Shown: piece after piece, positions 32,678 through 44,090 of the stretch
Position numbering within the stretch: position 1 is the first letter of the stretch
Layout of the letters: the number at the start of each line of letters is the position of its first letter
Source: Cymodocea nodosa
Taxonomy: Eukaryota; Streptophyta; Magnoliopsida; Alismatales; Cymodoceaceae
Length of the DNA stretch: 64,000 bases
NCBI GenBank assembly: GCA_036874045.1
Contig: CM072335.1
Span: forward strand, 19,227,501 to 19,291,500
Direction of reading: 5' to 3'
The notes under the pieces: model-generated
The model's input: only the letters and a program-made list of their open reading frames with translations
What the model was told of the DNA's origin: nothing
Database searches by the model: none
Program-made: the position numbers and the translations under genes

Positions 32678-33790
32678 TCCGTGCAAAAGATGTCATGTTT
32701 ATTGAATCCAAGATGTACAAGCATAGAGAAAGTGTAGATGAACAACAGTTAGAGCTTCAGTTTGAAAGTACTATTGAAATCAGTCTAGATAATGATGCTG
32801 AATAACCTCAGAAGGAACTTGTAGAAGAAATTCAGCTTCTAGAGGCTGAACATCAAGAACATCTAGATGATCAAGAAGATGAAGTTGTCACTAGACAACT
32901 TAGAAGATCTGGAAGAGTTTCCAAACAACCTGAAAGGTATGTACCATCATTCAATTATCTGTTACTAACAAATGATGGTGAACCTGAAACATATTAGGAA
33001 GCAATCTGTGCAAGTGATGCACACAAATGGGAGTTAGTAATGAAAGAAGAAATGAAGTCCCTAGAGAAGAATAATACATGGGAGCTAACTTCATTACTAG
33101 AAGGAAAGAAAATCCTAAGAAACAAGTGGGTGTTTAGGATGAAAGAACAATTAGATGGCAACAAGAAATATAAAGCCAGACTTGTCGTCAAGGATTTTCA
33201 GGAAATTCAAGACATAGACTATATAGAAGTATTTTCTCCTATTGTGAAGATGAATACTATAAGAATAGTCTTAAGCATTGTTGCTGCAGAAAATTTGCTT
33301 TTAGAGCAAATGGATGTAAAGATAGCATTCCTACATGGTGACTTACAGGAAGAACTCTACATGATGCAGCTAGAAGGATTTGCAGTAACTAGCAAAAAAA
33401 GAAAGATAGTATGTAGATTGCTGAAAAGTCTGTATGATTTGAAGCAAGCACTACGACAATGGTACAAGAGATTTGATACCTTTATCTGTACCCTAGGCTT
33501 CAAAAGATGTAATACAGACTATTGCTGCTACATAAAACTGTTTAATGATTGCTTCATTATTCTACTGATTTATGTAACTGATATGTTAATTGCTTATTCT
33601 AGTATGGAACAGATTAAGCAATTAAAGAGACAACTGTCAAAAGAATTTGACATGAAGGATATGGGAGAAGCCAAGCAAATCTTGGGTATGAGAATTATCT
33701 GAGATAGAGTGGTAGGCACTTTGAGATTAAATCAGAAGAAGTATCTAGAAAAGGTACTAAGGAGATTTAATATCTCAAATGAGAGGAAGA
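32678..33790 (+). pseudogene. reverse transcriptase of element C
   Basis: One frame with stops at about 32803, 32995 and 33700. It starts in the variable end of integrase (RRSGRVSKQPERY), then enters copia RT: WELVMKEEMKSLEKNNTWEL, KWVFRMKEQ, YKARLVVKDF, FSPIVKMNTIRIVL, LEQMDVKIAFLHGDL, SLYDLKQALRQWYKRF and LLIYVTDM. The catalytic YVDD box reads YVTD, so the first catalytic Asp is lost. An AKQILGMRI motif closes the domain. The integrase core that should precede it is deleted. Confidence 0.92.
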
Positions 33791-34536
33791 CTGAACTACC
33801 TCTCGGACCCCACTTCAAGTTGTCCAAAGATTAGTCAGCTAAGACTGAAGAAGAAAGGACAAGAATGTCCAGAATACTATATGCTTCAGTAGTGGGAAGT
33901 TTAATGTATGCCATGATATGCACAATACTTGATATATCTCATGTAGTGGGAGTAGTCAGTAGATATATGGCAGATCTAGGAGCTGAGCATTGGTCTGTAG
34001 TACTGTGGATACTCAGATATCTTAGATATTCCCTAAATGCATATCTGAATTTCAAGAAAGGACCAGTTGAATTGATTGGCTACTGTGATGCTAATTTAGT
34101 AAGAGAGTTAGATAAAAGCAAAAGTACTTCAAGCTATGTTTTCTACATAAGAAGTACTGCAATTAGTTGAAGATCCAAGCTGCAAAGTATTGTTGCACTC
34201 TCGACCATAGAAGCTTAATATGTTGCAGTAGCAGAGGCAGCTAAAGAATGAATCTGGCTAGAGAATGTACTAGCTGAATTAGGGCACAAATAGAATAGAA
34301 GCATTCTGTTTTGTGACAATCAAAGTGTCATTTATTTAGCTAAAAATCCAAAGTTTCATTCAAGGTCCAAACATATGAGAATGAGATTTCATTTCATAAG
34401 GGAAGAGATAAAGCAAAACAGGTTAGATCTGCAGAAGATTGCAAGAGCTAAAAATGCTACAGATATGCTAACTAAAGTTCTGAATCTACAGAAATTAAGG
34501 TTTTGTATGGCCTTAATTGGTCTCTTGAATAATTGA
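33791..34536 (+). pseudogene. RNase H of element C
   Basis: Same frame as RT. Motifs are SVVGSLMYAMICTILDISHVVG, LRYLRYSLNAYLNF, LIGYCDANL, KSTSSYVFYI, then stops near 34168, 34219 and 34290, then ILFCDNQSVIYLAKNP, SKHMRMRFHFIRE and ATDMLTKV. It ends at TGA 34534-34536. Some stops fall at expected Trp codons. This is the end of the copia polyprotein. Confidence 0.9.
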
Positions 34537-34639
34537 AAAGAAGAAGGAGATGAAGAGTTGATTATTTGAGCAGCTGTTGCAATAATCTGTAAGCCAAGTG
34601 TAGAGATTGATTTTTCTTTCAATCATTGTGTCAAACTCC

Positions 34640-34650
34640 AAGTGGGAGAT
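34640..34650 (+). promoter_or_regulatory. polypurine tract of element C
   Basis: AAGTGGGAGAT lies directly against the 3' LTR start at 34651, the classic Tnt1-type arrangement. Confidence 0.85.
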
Positions 34651-35685
34651 TGTTAGGGCAAGTAGTATAGGTGTGGAGTATGCCACAAGATGTCCAGATT
34701 CAATCGGAAGCTTATTAACAATAAGTATCCGACAGATTTATATTTTCGGTAGGTTATCAAACCTAAGTATCCGAAAATAAAGTTTCAGTCGAAGGCTTTG
34801 AGCTAACTATCCGAAAGTTAGAAGATTTCGGAGGGTTACTGGTCGTAACCATTCGAAATAACTTAAAAGACACTTAAGTAGACGTTCAGATAGTTAAGAA
34901 GTTAAGTATCCAAAAGTCTGACACTTAAGTGGATCTTCAGATAGTTAAGAAGCCAAGTATCCAAAAAGCAGAGACTTAAGTGGATCTTCGGATAGTTAGG
35001 TAGTAACTATCCGAAAATCATAAGTTTTCGGAAGGTTAACGGTAGAACCTTCCGATATGACTAAAGATATACTTAAGTGAGTTTTCGGATAGTTAAGATA
35101 GTAACTATCTGAAAGACATGCAATTTTTGGGGAGTTAACAGTAGAACCTTTCGAAAGGACAAAGAGAGAGAAGTAAGTGGGTTTTCAGATAGTTAAGTCT
35201 ATAATTGTTTGAAATACTGAATCTCTCCGAACAATTAACCTGCTACAGTACCGCCCATTAGAAAGAAGAATTTCTTCGGATAGTTAAGTCTGTAACTATC
35301 CGAAATGTTGTAGATTTTGGTAAGTTAGGAAGATAAGGCTCCGAAATTGAGAGTCCCTTCTCCGAAGTATTATTTCTCTACTGTAATGGCTTGTATGTAA
35401 TTAAAGGTTTATAAACCCTAAGTTGGGTAGTATATAAAAACCCTAAGTTGGGTAGTATATAAACCTTTATGATGTTGTAAAACATTGTGGTTGATTGTGC
35501 CAAAGCTCATAGAAGAATTGTCAACTCTCCGTGGACGTAGGCTGTTGCTAAACCACGTAAATCTTGTGTCTTCATTGTGTTATTTCTTCTTTTACTCTTC
35601 ACTCCCAATTTCAATGAGTTTAGAGGTGAGTGTTTCAGTATCGTGCCATAGAAAGTTGACTGAATGATCTGTTCCAAACCTAACA
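34651..35685 (+). repeat. 3' LTR of element C
   Basis: 1035 bp, TGTTAGGGCAAG to CCAAACCTAACA, followed by the TSD CTTCT. It carries the hairpin ladder, including a perfect one at 34987-35015 (12-bp arms TTCGGATAGTTA and TAACTATCCGAA, 5-base loop). The promoter region has a short tandem duplication at about 35409-35462 that doubles CCCTAAGTTGGG plus TATATAAA. The 5' LTR has it once. Confidence 0.93.
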
Positions 35686-35702
35686 CTTCTTCTACCTATG
35701 CG

Positions 35703-36060
35703 ACGACATTCGCCTGCTCCTTTGCCATTGCTGCTTCTTCTGGTGCGACGACGTTCACCCAACTTCTTCTGCCTACATGACGATGTTTGCCCGCTCCTTT
35801 GCCATTGCTACTTCTTCCAGCACGACGACATTCGCCCAACTTCTTCCGCTTGTGTGACGACATTTGCCCGCTCCTTCGCCATTGCTGCTTCTTCCAGCAT
35901 GACGACATTCGCCCAACTTCTTTCACCTGCGCAACGGCGTTCACCTGCTCCTTCGGTGATGCCACGACTTCTTTTGCTGCTTCTTCCATTGCGACTTTCG
36001 CCCAACTTCTTCTGCCTACGCAACTACAACTTTCGTCTGCTCCTCTGCCTTCTTCCATCA
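35703..36060. repeat. 77-bp GC-rich tandem repeat in H2
   Basis: Units start with GCTCCTT at 35716, 35793, 35870 and 35947, exactly 77 bases apart, with a looser fifth unit near 36039. The words GACGACATTCGCC and GCTGCTTCTTCC recur. It is much richer in G+C than its surroundings. A diverged single unit lies at 13830-13870 on the other side of element C, so the array belongs to H2. Open frames on both strands here follow from the repeat. Confidence 0.88.
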
Positions 36061-37411
36061 CGATCACTTCGTGGCGCTGAGTCCGTCCCCATGTGGCTCC
36101 TGTGACCTCCCATCCTCAAGAAGGAATCGTCGCACACTCACGCCACCTTCCTCATGGTAAGGTATCATTCTCAGTTCATCTTTTGATGTATAGAAAATCG
36201 TCGCCCTCCTGTCCCAGAAAATGTAAGGAATCGTTTTCCGATGTATTAGAAAATTGAATGGTTCGGTTATTGCAAAGGTTCGGTTCTTGCAAGTCAATCC
36301 TTACTTGCATTTATTTTGCAAACTATATCAGTATTTTGTGTAAATAGCTTAAAGATTAAAACTACACTACTTGTGCACAATTTTTTTCTTGAAATAATCC
36401 TTTTGCTAATTTGCTTCATATTATGCTTCTGATTTAGGTTCTCTAAGCACGAACCTCATGAATCATGAAACAAAATAATAAAATGAAATCAATTTAGTTG
36501 TAGAAGCTCTCACAACTTTTGATGCATTCACTTATCCAAAATAAAAAATGAAGTAAGTGAGCTTCTAGCTAGAAGTTAAATTCCTTTAAAAAATTGTAAA
36601 TCATAATCTGAATGATCGACAATATTGGTAAATCTGTTTGACTGGCTTTAGAGTTACATGGACCAATGGACTCAAGTTGGATGTTGCATCATGCAGCCAT
36701 GTATCTGTGTTTTTGACCTGATTGGGAGTTGATAGGGTCCCTTGTCATAAACTCTATATTCGCACCTGTGATCCAAATCCAACAAATATGATTTATTTGT
36801 ATGCGACTCATGTTTCAGAGAAATAAGATATAATATGAATGATTTCTTTCATGGTGGTATGTATACTACCATGAATTTAAAGTGCAAAAAATTTGCACAT
36901 AACTTTAGTGGATATTTTTATTCACTGAATTCTAGTGGATATTTTGTAGTTATGTTCTATCATTGATTCATCTCTATAATATTTCAACATACTGCCATGC
37001 AGGCTCATGCAATAAAATGTAGGAAATCCAGTACTACAAGAGCAGTCTTTTCTTTACAATCTTCATTTAAATGGGTTTTGTGAACATTAAGTTTTAAGAG
37101 TATAGTCATTGTTAGAATTTTCATATTATAAGATGTTCCTATTTTGATTTTTTTGCAGCTATAGTTTATTTGATCTTATGATTGTGTTATTTTGTCATTT
37201 CTTATATTTTATTGATATCATATTCTTCTCTACAATATGGTTGAGCAAGTCATCCTCTTTTAAAACTATAGTATCATTGCATTAGGCTTTAGTTGTTATT
37301 ATTTAACTTTCATTTTCTATAATTGAGTAGATTGACAAAATATGTTATGTTTTTGCAAATCTCATAATCTTCTATTGGAGCAGTTAATTAATATTTGTTC
37401 TTATGTAGTAA
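36061..37411 (+). other. 5' noncoding region of H2
   Basis: A GC-moderate stretch (36061-36300) passes into AT-rich DNA without an open frame I trust. By position it is the leader or promoter of the Harbinger genes that begin at 37412. No other feature is seen. Confidence 0.5.
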
Positions 37412-38482
37412 ATGACTACTCCTGATAGAGGAAGGGGTAATGGAGGATGAAGTTATATGACTTGGAATGATGATGCATTCTTTTTAAATATTTTGTCAGA
37501 AGTATTAAATGAGGGAAACAAAAAAACCCAAGATGGAAAGATAAAAGGGAGCACTTGGGATGAAGTAGTTGAAAAATACAATAATAGAAGAAGTACATGT
37601 ATTACAAAGAAGAATGTAGAAAGTCACTTAAAGACATGGAGACAAATTTATCGTAACTACTCCAAAATTGCAAATCAGAGTGGATGGGGATGAAATTTCA
37701 TACAACAAGGGTATACTGACATAGATGAAGAGATATGGAAGGAGTTTAGTAAGGTTTGATTTCTATTTACATACTTTAAGATTATGGTAATTGTAATATA
37801 TTTTTTTAATATATATTGTAATTTTTTGTAGGCACATCCAAAGTGTGAAAGTTGCAAGGGAAAACCATGTTTGATTTATGAGCAATTGTAGGTAATTTTT
37901 GAAGGTACTAGGGCTAGTGGAAATATGTCTAGACAGGTAGAAGAAGTAGATATTGTATCAAACACTCAAGTTCCAGATACATTTACTCCAAACATTACAC
38001 AAGATGGAATGAACATCAATTCTGACATACCTCCTAGTTCAGGAGGAAGTGCACATGCTCCATTGGAGTAGAGGAGAAAGGGGAAGTGAGCATGCCCTCA
38101 TGCAGAATCTCAACAAATGATAGCAGAATGTTTGAAAGATACATCACGAGCTTTTCTTACTTTGTGTGAACAAGATATTGTTAATGGTGAGGTACGTAAT
38201 GAACAAATGAGAGAGATGGTTAGCATACAAAAGGAGATGGTTGGCATACGAAAAGAAATGTTTTCATGGAAGAAGGAAATGTTTGCATGGAAAAAGAAGT
38301 CTAAGTCTTTTTTAGATGAAGTTATTGCAGCAATATTTGAGATTGAAGATCTCTTTGTGACTGATCGATATAAAACTACTCAATTATTCCAAAAGCAAGA
38401 AATCAGTAAAATATTTCTATCAATTCCAGAAGAAATGCGGCAAGGATGGTTAAAATTTCACTTAAAAAAGATGGAAGACTAA
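37412..38482 (+). pseudogene. Myb/SANT-like ORF1 of H2
   Basis: This is the DNA-binding partner protein of PIF/Harbinger elements. ATG 37412 opens MTTPDRGRGNGG, then a stop, then the Myb/SANT-like domain: MTWNDDAFFLNIL, KGSTWDEVVEKYN and VESHLKTWRQIY. A second stop lies at 37692. An intron with GT...AG borders (about 37756-37831) separates it from AHPKCESCKGKPCLIY. The C-terminal part (38117-38479) is helical and repetitive (SIQKEMVGIRKEMFSWKKEM) and ends EEMRQGWLKFHLKKMED. In related elements this protein helps the transposase bind TIRs (family knowledge). Confidence 0.82.
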
Positions 38483-38661
38483 AGATGATTTACATGTCTG
38501 TTTTTTGTATTAGATGTATGATGTAACTATTTTTGGTTTGGACTTGAAATGTAGAATGATATTATGTCGGATGTTTGTTTATTGTGGAATGATTTCATGT
38601 AGTATGTTTATTTATATTACAACCTTGTAATATGTTTGAACATGAAATTTTGTAGGTGACG

Positions 38662-40044
38662 ATGAATTTTGAGGAGGATTTTGACGAACTAGTAAATGAT
38701 GCATTGATGTTATTTGAAGAAAAGGAAGAACATGCTAGAAGAAGGCGAAGATGTCTACTTGCTTTTTGGAATATTTTAGTAGGGATTACAAGTACCTCAA
38801 CTTTGTTTTCAAGTACAAGTCGTATTTATAGTAAAGAATGTGCATATTATATAAGAAGATTACTAGATCCTTCTTTACCACATCAAGTTTACAATTGTCG
38901 AAAAATTTATACAATGAGTCAAAGTGTTTTCAAGGGTTTTTGTGAATTAATGAGGAGGGAAGAAGTCTTGAAAGATACCGACAATATCAGTGTAGAAGAG
39001 AAGTTTGCCATGTTCCTTGTGACAGTTGGGCAAAATCAAAGGTATGGAGTAACTACAAAATGATTTAGTCGATCAAGTTGGACAGTTAGTAAATACTTTA
39101 ATGAATTCTTGAATGCTGTATTACGACTAAATCATGTTCTTCTAGCAAGACCTTCATCTGAAACACCAAGTCAAATTCATCAAGACTCAAATGTGTACCC
39201 ATATTTTAAGGTACATTTCCACACCTTTGTAGTTTCCTTATCTTTAATGTTATTTTAATCAATATCAAAATAAAATTGCGTGTTTATTGGATTGTATTGG
39301 AGCTATTGATGGTACACTTATCAAAGTAACTATTTATGGACAAGAAACAATAAGATTTAGGAACAGGAAAGGTGAATTATCTCAAAATGTAATGACAACA
39401 TGTAATTTTGATATGGAATTTACATATATGTTAGCTAGTTGGGAAGGATCAGCTGCTGATGCTCGTATTCTCCAAGATGCAATTACTAGACTTAATGGTT
39501 TTCAGGTTCCACCAGGTAAATGTGTTTTCCACTTCTAGAAGTTATGAAGACATCACCATACTAATATTTTTTTTATACAGGTAAGTTTTACTTAGTTAAT
39601 GTTGGATATCCAAATCGACCATAATATATTTGTCCATCTCGAGGTGTAAGATAACATCTATCTAATTATGTTAATGATAGAGTTCCTCGTAATGCTGTAG
39701 AAAATTTCAACTACAGACATTCACAACTAAGAACAGTCATTGAGCGTACATTTGGAGTTATGAAACATCGATTCTCAATATTACGTGGTCAAATGCCATA
39801 TCCATATGAAACACAAGTGAAGATTGTCATTGCATGTTTTTTGCTTCATAATTTTATTCGTAAGACTGATAAAGAAGATTTACTTGAAGGCATGTAAGAT
39901 GAGTTAGAAGAGTTAAATATTATTGATGACATACAACCAATAGGAGAGATACATATGGAAAGCAATGCATAGGTTCGAATGACTCAAGAACAAAGAAAAG
40001 AAATGGCAGATAAGATGCGAGAAGATATGATGATGGCAATGTGA
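38662..40044 (+). pseudogene. DDE transposase of H2
   Basis: A Harbinger-type (DDE_Tnp_4) nuclease in three exons. Exon 1 from ATG 38662 contains YNCRKIYTMSQSVFKGFC and VEEKFAMFLVTVG, with a TGA at 39061. Intron 1 is about 39211-39289, with a damaged acceptor. Exon 2 has DCIGAIDGT (first Asp at 39308-39310) and AADARILQDA (second Asp at 39458-39460). Intron 2 runs 39516-39580 with clean GT...AG. Exon 3 has FYLVNVGYPN and VIERTFGVMKHRF (Glu at 39742-39744) and ends at TGA 40042. The catalytic triad is intact, but several stops make this copy inactive. Confidence 0.9.
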
Positions 40045-40358
40045 GATAGAAAAAATGCTTGATATTATTTAGTATTGTAATATTTCAATTAAGATGTATT
40101 TACATTTTTTGAATATTAGTTGTAATAAATAATTGAATTTCTTTTTTTCTAAGATTTTTTTTTTTGAATATTAGTTGTAATAAACCTTCGTTAGAATTTC
40201 CATCAGAACTTTCCATCATGCACTAACCCTTCATCAAAATTTCCATCAAAACTTTCTGTCCTGCACTAAACCCTTCTTAGAATTTTCCTTTTCCTTTCCA
40301 TCAGAATTTTCCTTTTCCTTTCCCTTAGAATTTTCTGTCATGCACTAACAACCCCTTA

Positions 40359-40640
40359 TATGTCAACTATCTTGTATTACACTTTCTCGTCTAAGAAAGT
40401 CACATAATCGCAAAAATACATGTTAACTCATGTGATATATTTTCTGACAATTATTGATGAATCTAACAATCTCATGATATAATGTTGTCATTCTCTACTA
40501 TATATTTGTTTCATTGCTTAAGGAATAATATCTATAATAGAATGTGCATCAATTCCACACATTCGTATAATTAATTGTAAAAACCTACATCATCTTCATT
40601 GTCACCTTTCTAATCGTCATTGTGAATTTTCATGGTTGTT
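40359..40640 (-). mobile_element. PIF/Harbinger remnant H1, N-terminal part
   Basis: - strand coding remnants resemble exon 1 of the H2 transposase: VRFINNCQKIYHMS, FLRLCDFLRRESVIQDS. The next words (VEEKLTIFLVIVG) are recovered by joining to the piece left of 13617. So H2 inserted within this exon. Confidence 0.78.
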
Positions 40641-41344
40641 AGCCTTATGAACAACAACTACTTACACAAAAGGACAAGCATATAATATAATAACATGTTA
40701 AAACATTTCAACCACTCACAAATACATAGAGAATAACAATAGAAACATTCAACAATAGAAATAACATTCTAGAGAATTCAACATGAATATTCTACTTTCA
40801 TATAATAACTAACATTCAATAATGAAATAGCATGAGTTCCATAACAAGGGAAATAACATAATAATAGAAATAACATGAGTTTTATAACAATCATGACTTC
40901 AACACAAAACATAAATTCACTTATTCTTAAAATTGTGGTGTAACTACTTCACTCAATATTCATCACTCTTTAGAGATAAATAAATTACTCTTTTCATTTC
41001 TATTTATGTGGGTTTTTTCCTCCTTTTTGCTCAACATCACAAAGGTGGATTTGGTATCTAATTTTATTTGTTATTTGAGAGACCTCTCAAGAGTTGATGA
41101 CTAACTCCACACCTTACACCTTCTTTTTGAGAATGAGGCCTCATTTATGTCATGTTAGATATGATCAAACGTGCAAAGAAATATGCAATTTAAAAGTATA
41201 TTTCATTAATGATTGAGAAAGTACACAATCTGGAGTACAATTCATATAGAAACAAATTAAGACATAGAATATGAAGGATCTACCTAAGCTCTCAACCACA
41301 ACTCATAAGACAACTTTGCTGATGTCAAAGAGATTATCTAATAG
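40641..41344. other. AT-rich stretch, nothing recognised
   Basis: No open frame of note. ACATGAGTT- and AATAACAT-like words repeat between 40740 and 40900. It may be the 5' side of H1 or older intergenic DNA. Confidence 0.4.
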
Positions 41345-41890
41345 TTTAAGCTCATATCTAAGAATGTTCAATGGTTGAATTCAGTTTAGCAGATATTTCC
41401 TACGCTTTAAACGAAGAACTTGGATAGTTTAGGCTCATATTCCTACGCTTTAAACGAAGAACTTAGATAGTTTAGGTTCATATCTAGGAGTATTTGATGG
41501 TTTAATTTAGTTTAGCAAACCTTTTCTACACTTTAAACAAAGAACCTAGATAGTTTAGGCTCATATCTAGGATCATTTGGCAATTCAATTTAGTTTAGCA
41601 AACCTTTTCTATGCTTTAAACGAAAAACCTAGATAGTTTAGGCTCATATCTAGGAGCATTTGGCGGTTCAATTTAGTTTAACAAACATTTTCTATACTTT
41701 AAACGAAGAATCTAAATAGTTTAGGCTCATATTTAAGAGCATTTGGTGATTCAATTCAGTTTAGCGAACATTTTCTATATTTTAAACAAAGAACCTAGAT
41801 AGTTTAGGCTCATATCCAAGAGCATTTGGTAGTTCAATTTAATTTAGCGAACATGTTCTATGCTTTAAACAAAGAACCTAGATAATTTAT
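41345..41890. repeat. 83-bp tandem repeat, left block
   Basis: AGATAGTTT-type words start at 41465, 41548, 41631, 41714, 41797 and 41880, an exact 83-base period, with a short unit (43 bases) before them. Each unit contains an inverted repeat, CCTAGATA and TATCTAGG arms around GTTTAGGCTCA, in its better-kept copies. The array is cut by the solo LTR at 41891 and continues at 43533. Confidence 0.92.
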
Positions 41891-43532
41891 TGTTGAGTAT
41901 TTTGTTTTGATGATGTGTGTTGAATGAAAATAATCATATTTGCTCAATTACTATTGCTTGTGAAAGGAAATTAAGTACATCAATTAATATAGAAAAAGTT
42001 TACTAATATAAATACATGTCTGTATTAGATCTGAAATTATACTAAGTTAATAACTAGTCGTTTCATTACATTAATTTCTCATTTAACTAAATGTTAAGTT
42101 AACGTGTGTTTTTATTAAAAAACATGATATGTTTTAAAATTATATCTTCTGTATCATGAATAATGCACATTTAGACAACTCGTTAAGTTAGAGTGTTATT
42201 TGTATAGAGATCACGTGAGAACTCATTAAGTTAGAGGCTTAAAGGTTAAAATAGGTCACATGAGAACTCGTTAAATTAGTGAATAAAAGAAGAGACGAAC
42301 TTGTTAAGTTAGTGTTGTACACGTGGTGAAATTATAAGTTACGAATGTTATATTGTATCACGTGAGGTGCACATGTTTAACTCGTTAAGTTAACATAACT
42401 AAACGTGTTGAGTTCTATATTGAACACTAAGGCAACGCGTTAGGTTAGAGTTATAAAACTTAAGTTGTTATTTTTGCACGTGGTAAAATTCTTATTATAA
42501 AAACATTTGTTTATTATTGGTTCGTTGAGTTATCTGTAACACAACGGAGATGGTTCGTTGAGTTATCATAACACCACGGAGATGGTTTGTTGAGTTAGCG
42601 TAACACCACGAACTAAGTTCGTTGAGTTAGCTACAGTACTTGGCACGTGAGTTGGCACATGAGGAACTTGTTAAGTTAGAAACGTTAAGTTACATATCTA
42701 CTTGTTTACTCGTTTAGTTAACATTAAAGTAACGACTTCTTATTACACTTGATGAAAGATTTTGGACGAAAAAGTTTATTTTGCAGGAAATTTTTTAGAG
42801 ATCTATGATTGATGATTAAAGAAAATTTGAAATGTAAACGTGGGTCAGAACGTGTGTATTTCGATGAAGGAAAAAAAAAAGACATGAAGAAGTGGAAGAC
42901 TGATAGTGATTAAATGTGGAGGATATGCATGAAATGAAGATACAGTATAAAAGGCATAGAATTCTCGTTGATTAGTTATCCCTACACACCAAATGAAAAA
43001 TCTTTTCAAGGATCAAAAACACCTCTTCGGGGAAAAGCTCTCAAGTGGAAGAAAATTCAATAAAGCAGAAAAAGGTGAGATATATGTCACTGAAGATTTG
43101 AAGTATTAGATGGAAGAAAATTCAATGAAGCAGAAAAGGTTAGATTTATGTCACTGAAGATTTAAAGTATCAGAAGATAGCAAATTTGGTGAAGCAGAGA
43201 AAGACTAAATATTCGTCACTGAAGAATTGTTGAAGAAGAAAGAGAAGAAGAAGAAGAAAGATCTCAAATAGGGAGAAATGTTTTAAATTCTGCAAATTAG
43301 TTTTCTCTATTTGTAGTTATGAAATTGTATAGATGAAACATGGTATCGATATATAATTGCATCTACAATTTCTGAGGAGAATTGAATTGTATATTGTAAT
43401 TGAAACCTTGAATAAAAATGATTTTATGAAAATAGTGTCTAGACTTGTTTTTGAGTTTTAAAGTTTCAATTATAATAAAAAATGTTGAAAAACACAATTC
43501 ACCCCCCTCTTGTGTAGCCATACGATCCTACA
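41891..43532 (+). mobile_element. solo LTR of the A family
   Basis: 1642 bp, TGTTGAGTATTTTG to GATCCTACA, with perfect TSD TTTAT (41886-41890 and 43533-43537). It is homologous to the LTR at 6069-7851 but lacks about 200 bp of the hairpin array. The TATA box at 42946 and an AATAAA near 43414 are kept. It inserted in the 83-bp repeat. Confidence 0.95.
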
Positions 43533-43740
43533 TTTATGCTCATATCCAAGAACATTTCTTTGATTCCCTCTAGTGACCATTTCTTACACTTAAATGAAGA
43601 GTTGGATAGTTTAGGCTATTATCCTAGAGCATTTGGTTTTATTTCATTTCGACGACTATTTCTAACACTTAAATGATGAGTTGGATAGTTTAGACTCTTG
43701 TCTAAGAGAATTTGGTTTTACTTTTCTTTTAGATGTGTTT
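43533..43740. repeat. 83-bp tandem repeat, right block
   Basis: The array goes on after the solo LTR in diverged form. GGATAGTTTAG words lie at 43612 and 43683, now 71 bases apart. The repeat decays into AT-rich DNA. Confidence 0.75.
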
Positions 43741-43874
43741 GTGTTTTATATTTTAGAATTTGGGTTTATTTTATTCTCGAACTAGAAACATATCTTTTCT
43801 TTAAGTTCAAAGTCTTGATTTTAAGTTTAGGTGATTATATCCTATAATGAAGTGATAAGGTTTACTTAATTTGA

Positions 43875-44090
43875 AACTTAGATATTTGTATTTTACTAAT
43901 ATCCAAGTTATAGGGTGAATTTAATTTTAAACTTAGATTTTTTTATCCAAGCTATGACTTAATTTGATTATTTAACTTAGATATTTTCCTATTATATCTA
44001 AGTTACGATTTGATTTAATTTATTTTAACTATATATATATATATGATATCTAAGTTACAGTTTGGTCTAGATTTTTAAATTAGATATTGT
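43875..44090. repeat. hairpin cluster on AACTTAGATAT
   Basis: AT-rich DNA with several inverted repeats. A perfect one spans 43974-44004 (11-bp arms AACTTAGATAT and ATATCTAAGTT, 9-base loop). Another at about 43875-43909 has one mismatch. Between 43741 and 43875, and from 44090 to 44160, nothing is recognised. Confidence 0.7.

Larger units (their letters stand above)
13871..35685 (+). mobile_element. Copia element C (Tork/Tnt1-type), complete span
   Basis: A full LTR element bounded by TGTT...AACA and the exact 5-bp TSD CTTCT (13866-13870 and 35686-35690). Gag and pol resemble the Tnt1/Tork lineage. Gypsy element D splits pol at 16320. On the other side C resumes at 32678, but most of its integrase is gone. 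It is broken by many stops. Confidence 0.93.
13617..40355 (+). mobile_element. PIF/Harbinger element H2 (with nested inserts)
   Basis: The left end is a G-run plus CGTTAGTGCTTGATGGAA at 13617. The right end is TGTCATGCACTAACAACCCC, closing at 40355. These are inverted repeats of each other with a few mismatches and are flanked by the TSD TTA (13614-13616 and 40356-40358). Both the TTA duplication and the two-gene content (Myb/SANT protein plus DDE transposase) are hallmarks of PIF/Harbinger. Without copia C (13871-35685) the element is about 4.9 kb. Its target was the transposase gene of H1. Confidence 0.88.

Noticed and set aside
35401..35470. CCCTAA words resembling plant telomere repeats
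   Set aside because: Only two copies, within a duplicated LTR promoter segment; not a telomeric array.
35696..36105. Long overlapping open frames on both strands (Arg/Ser/Leu-rich)
   Set aside because: They fall in the 77-bp GC-rich tandem repeat, where a lack of AT-rich stops opens all frames; no family resemblance.
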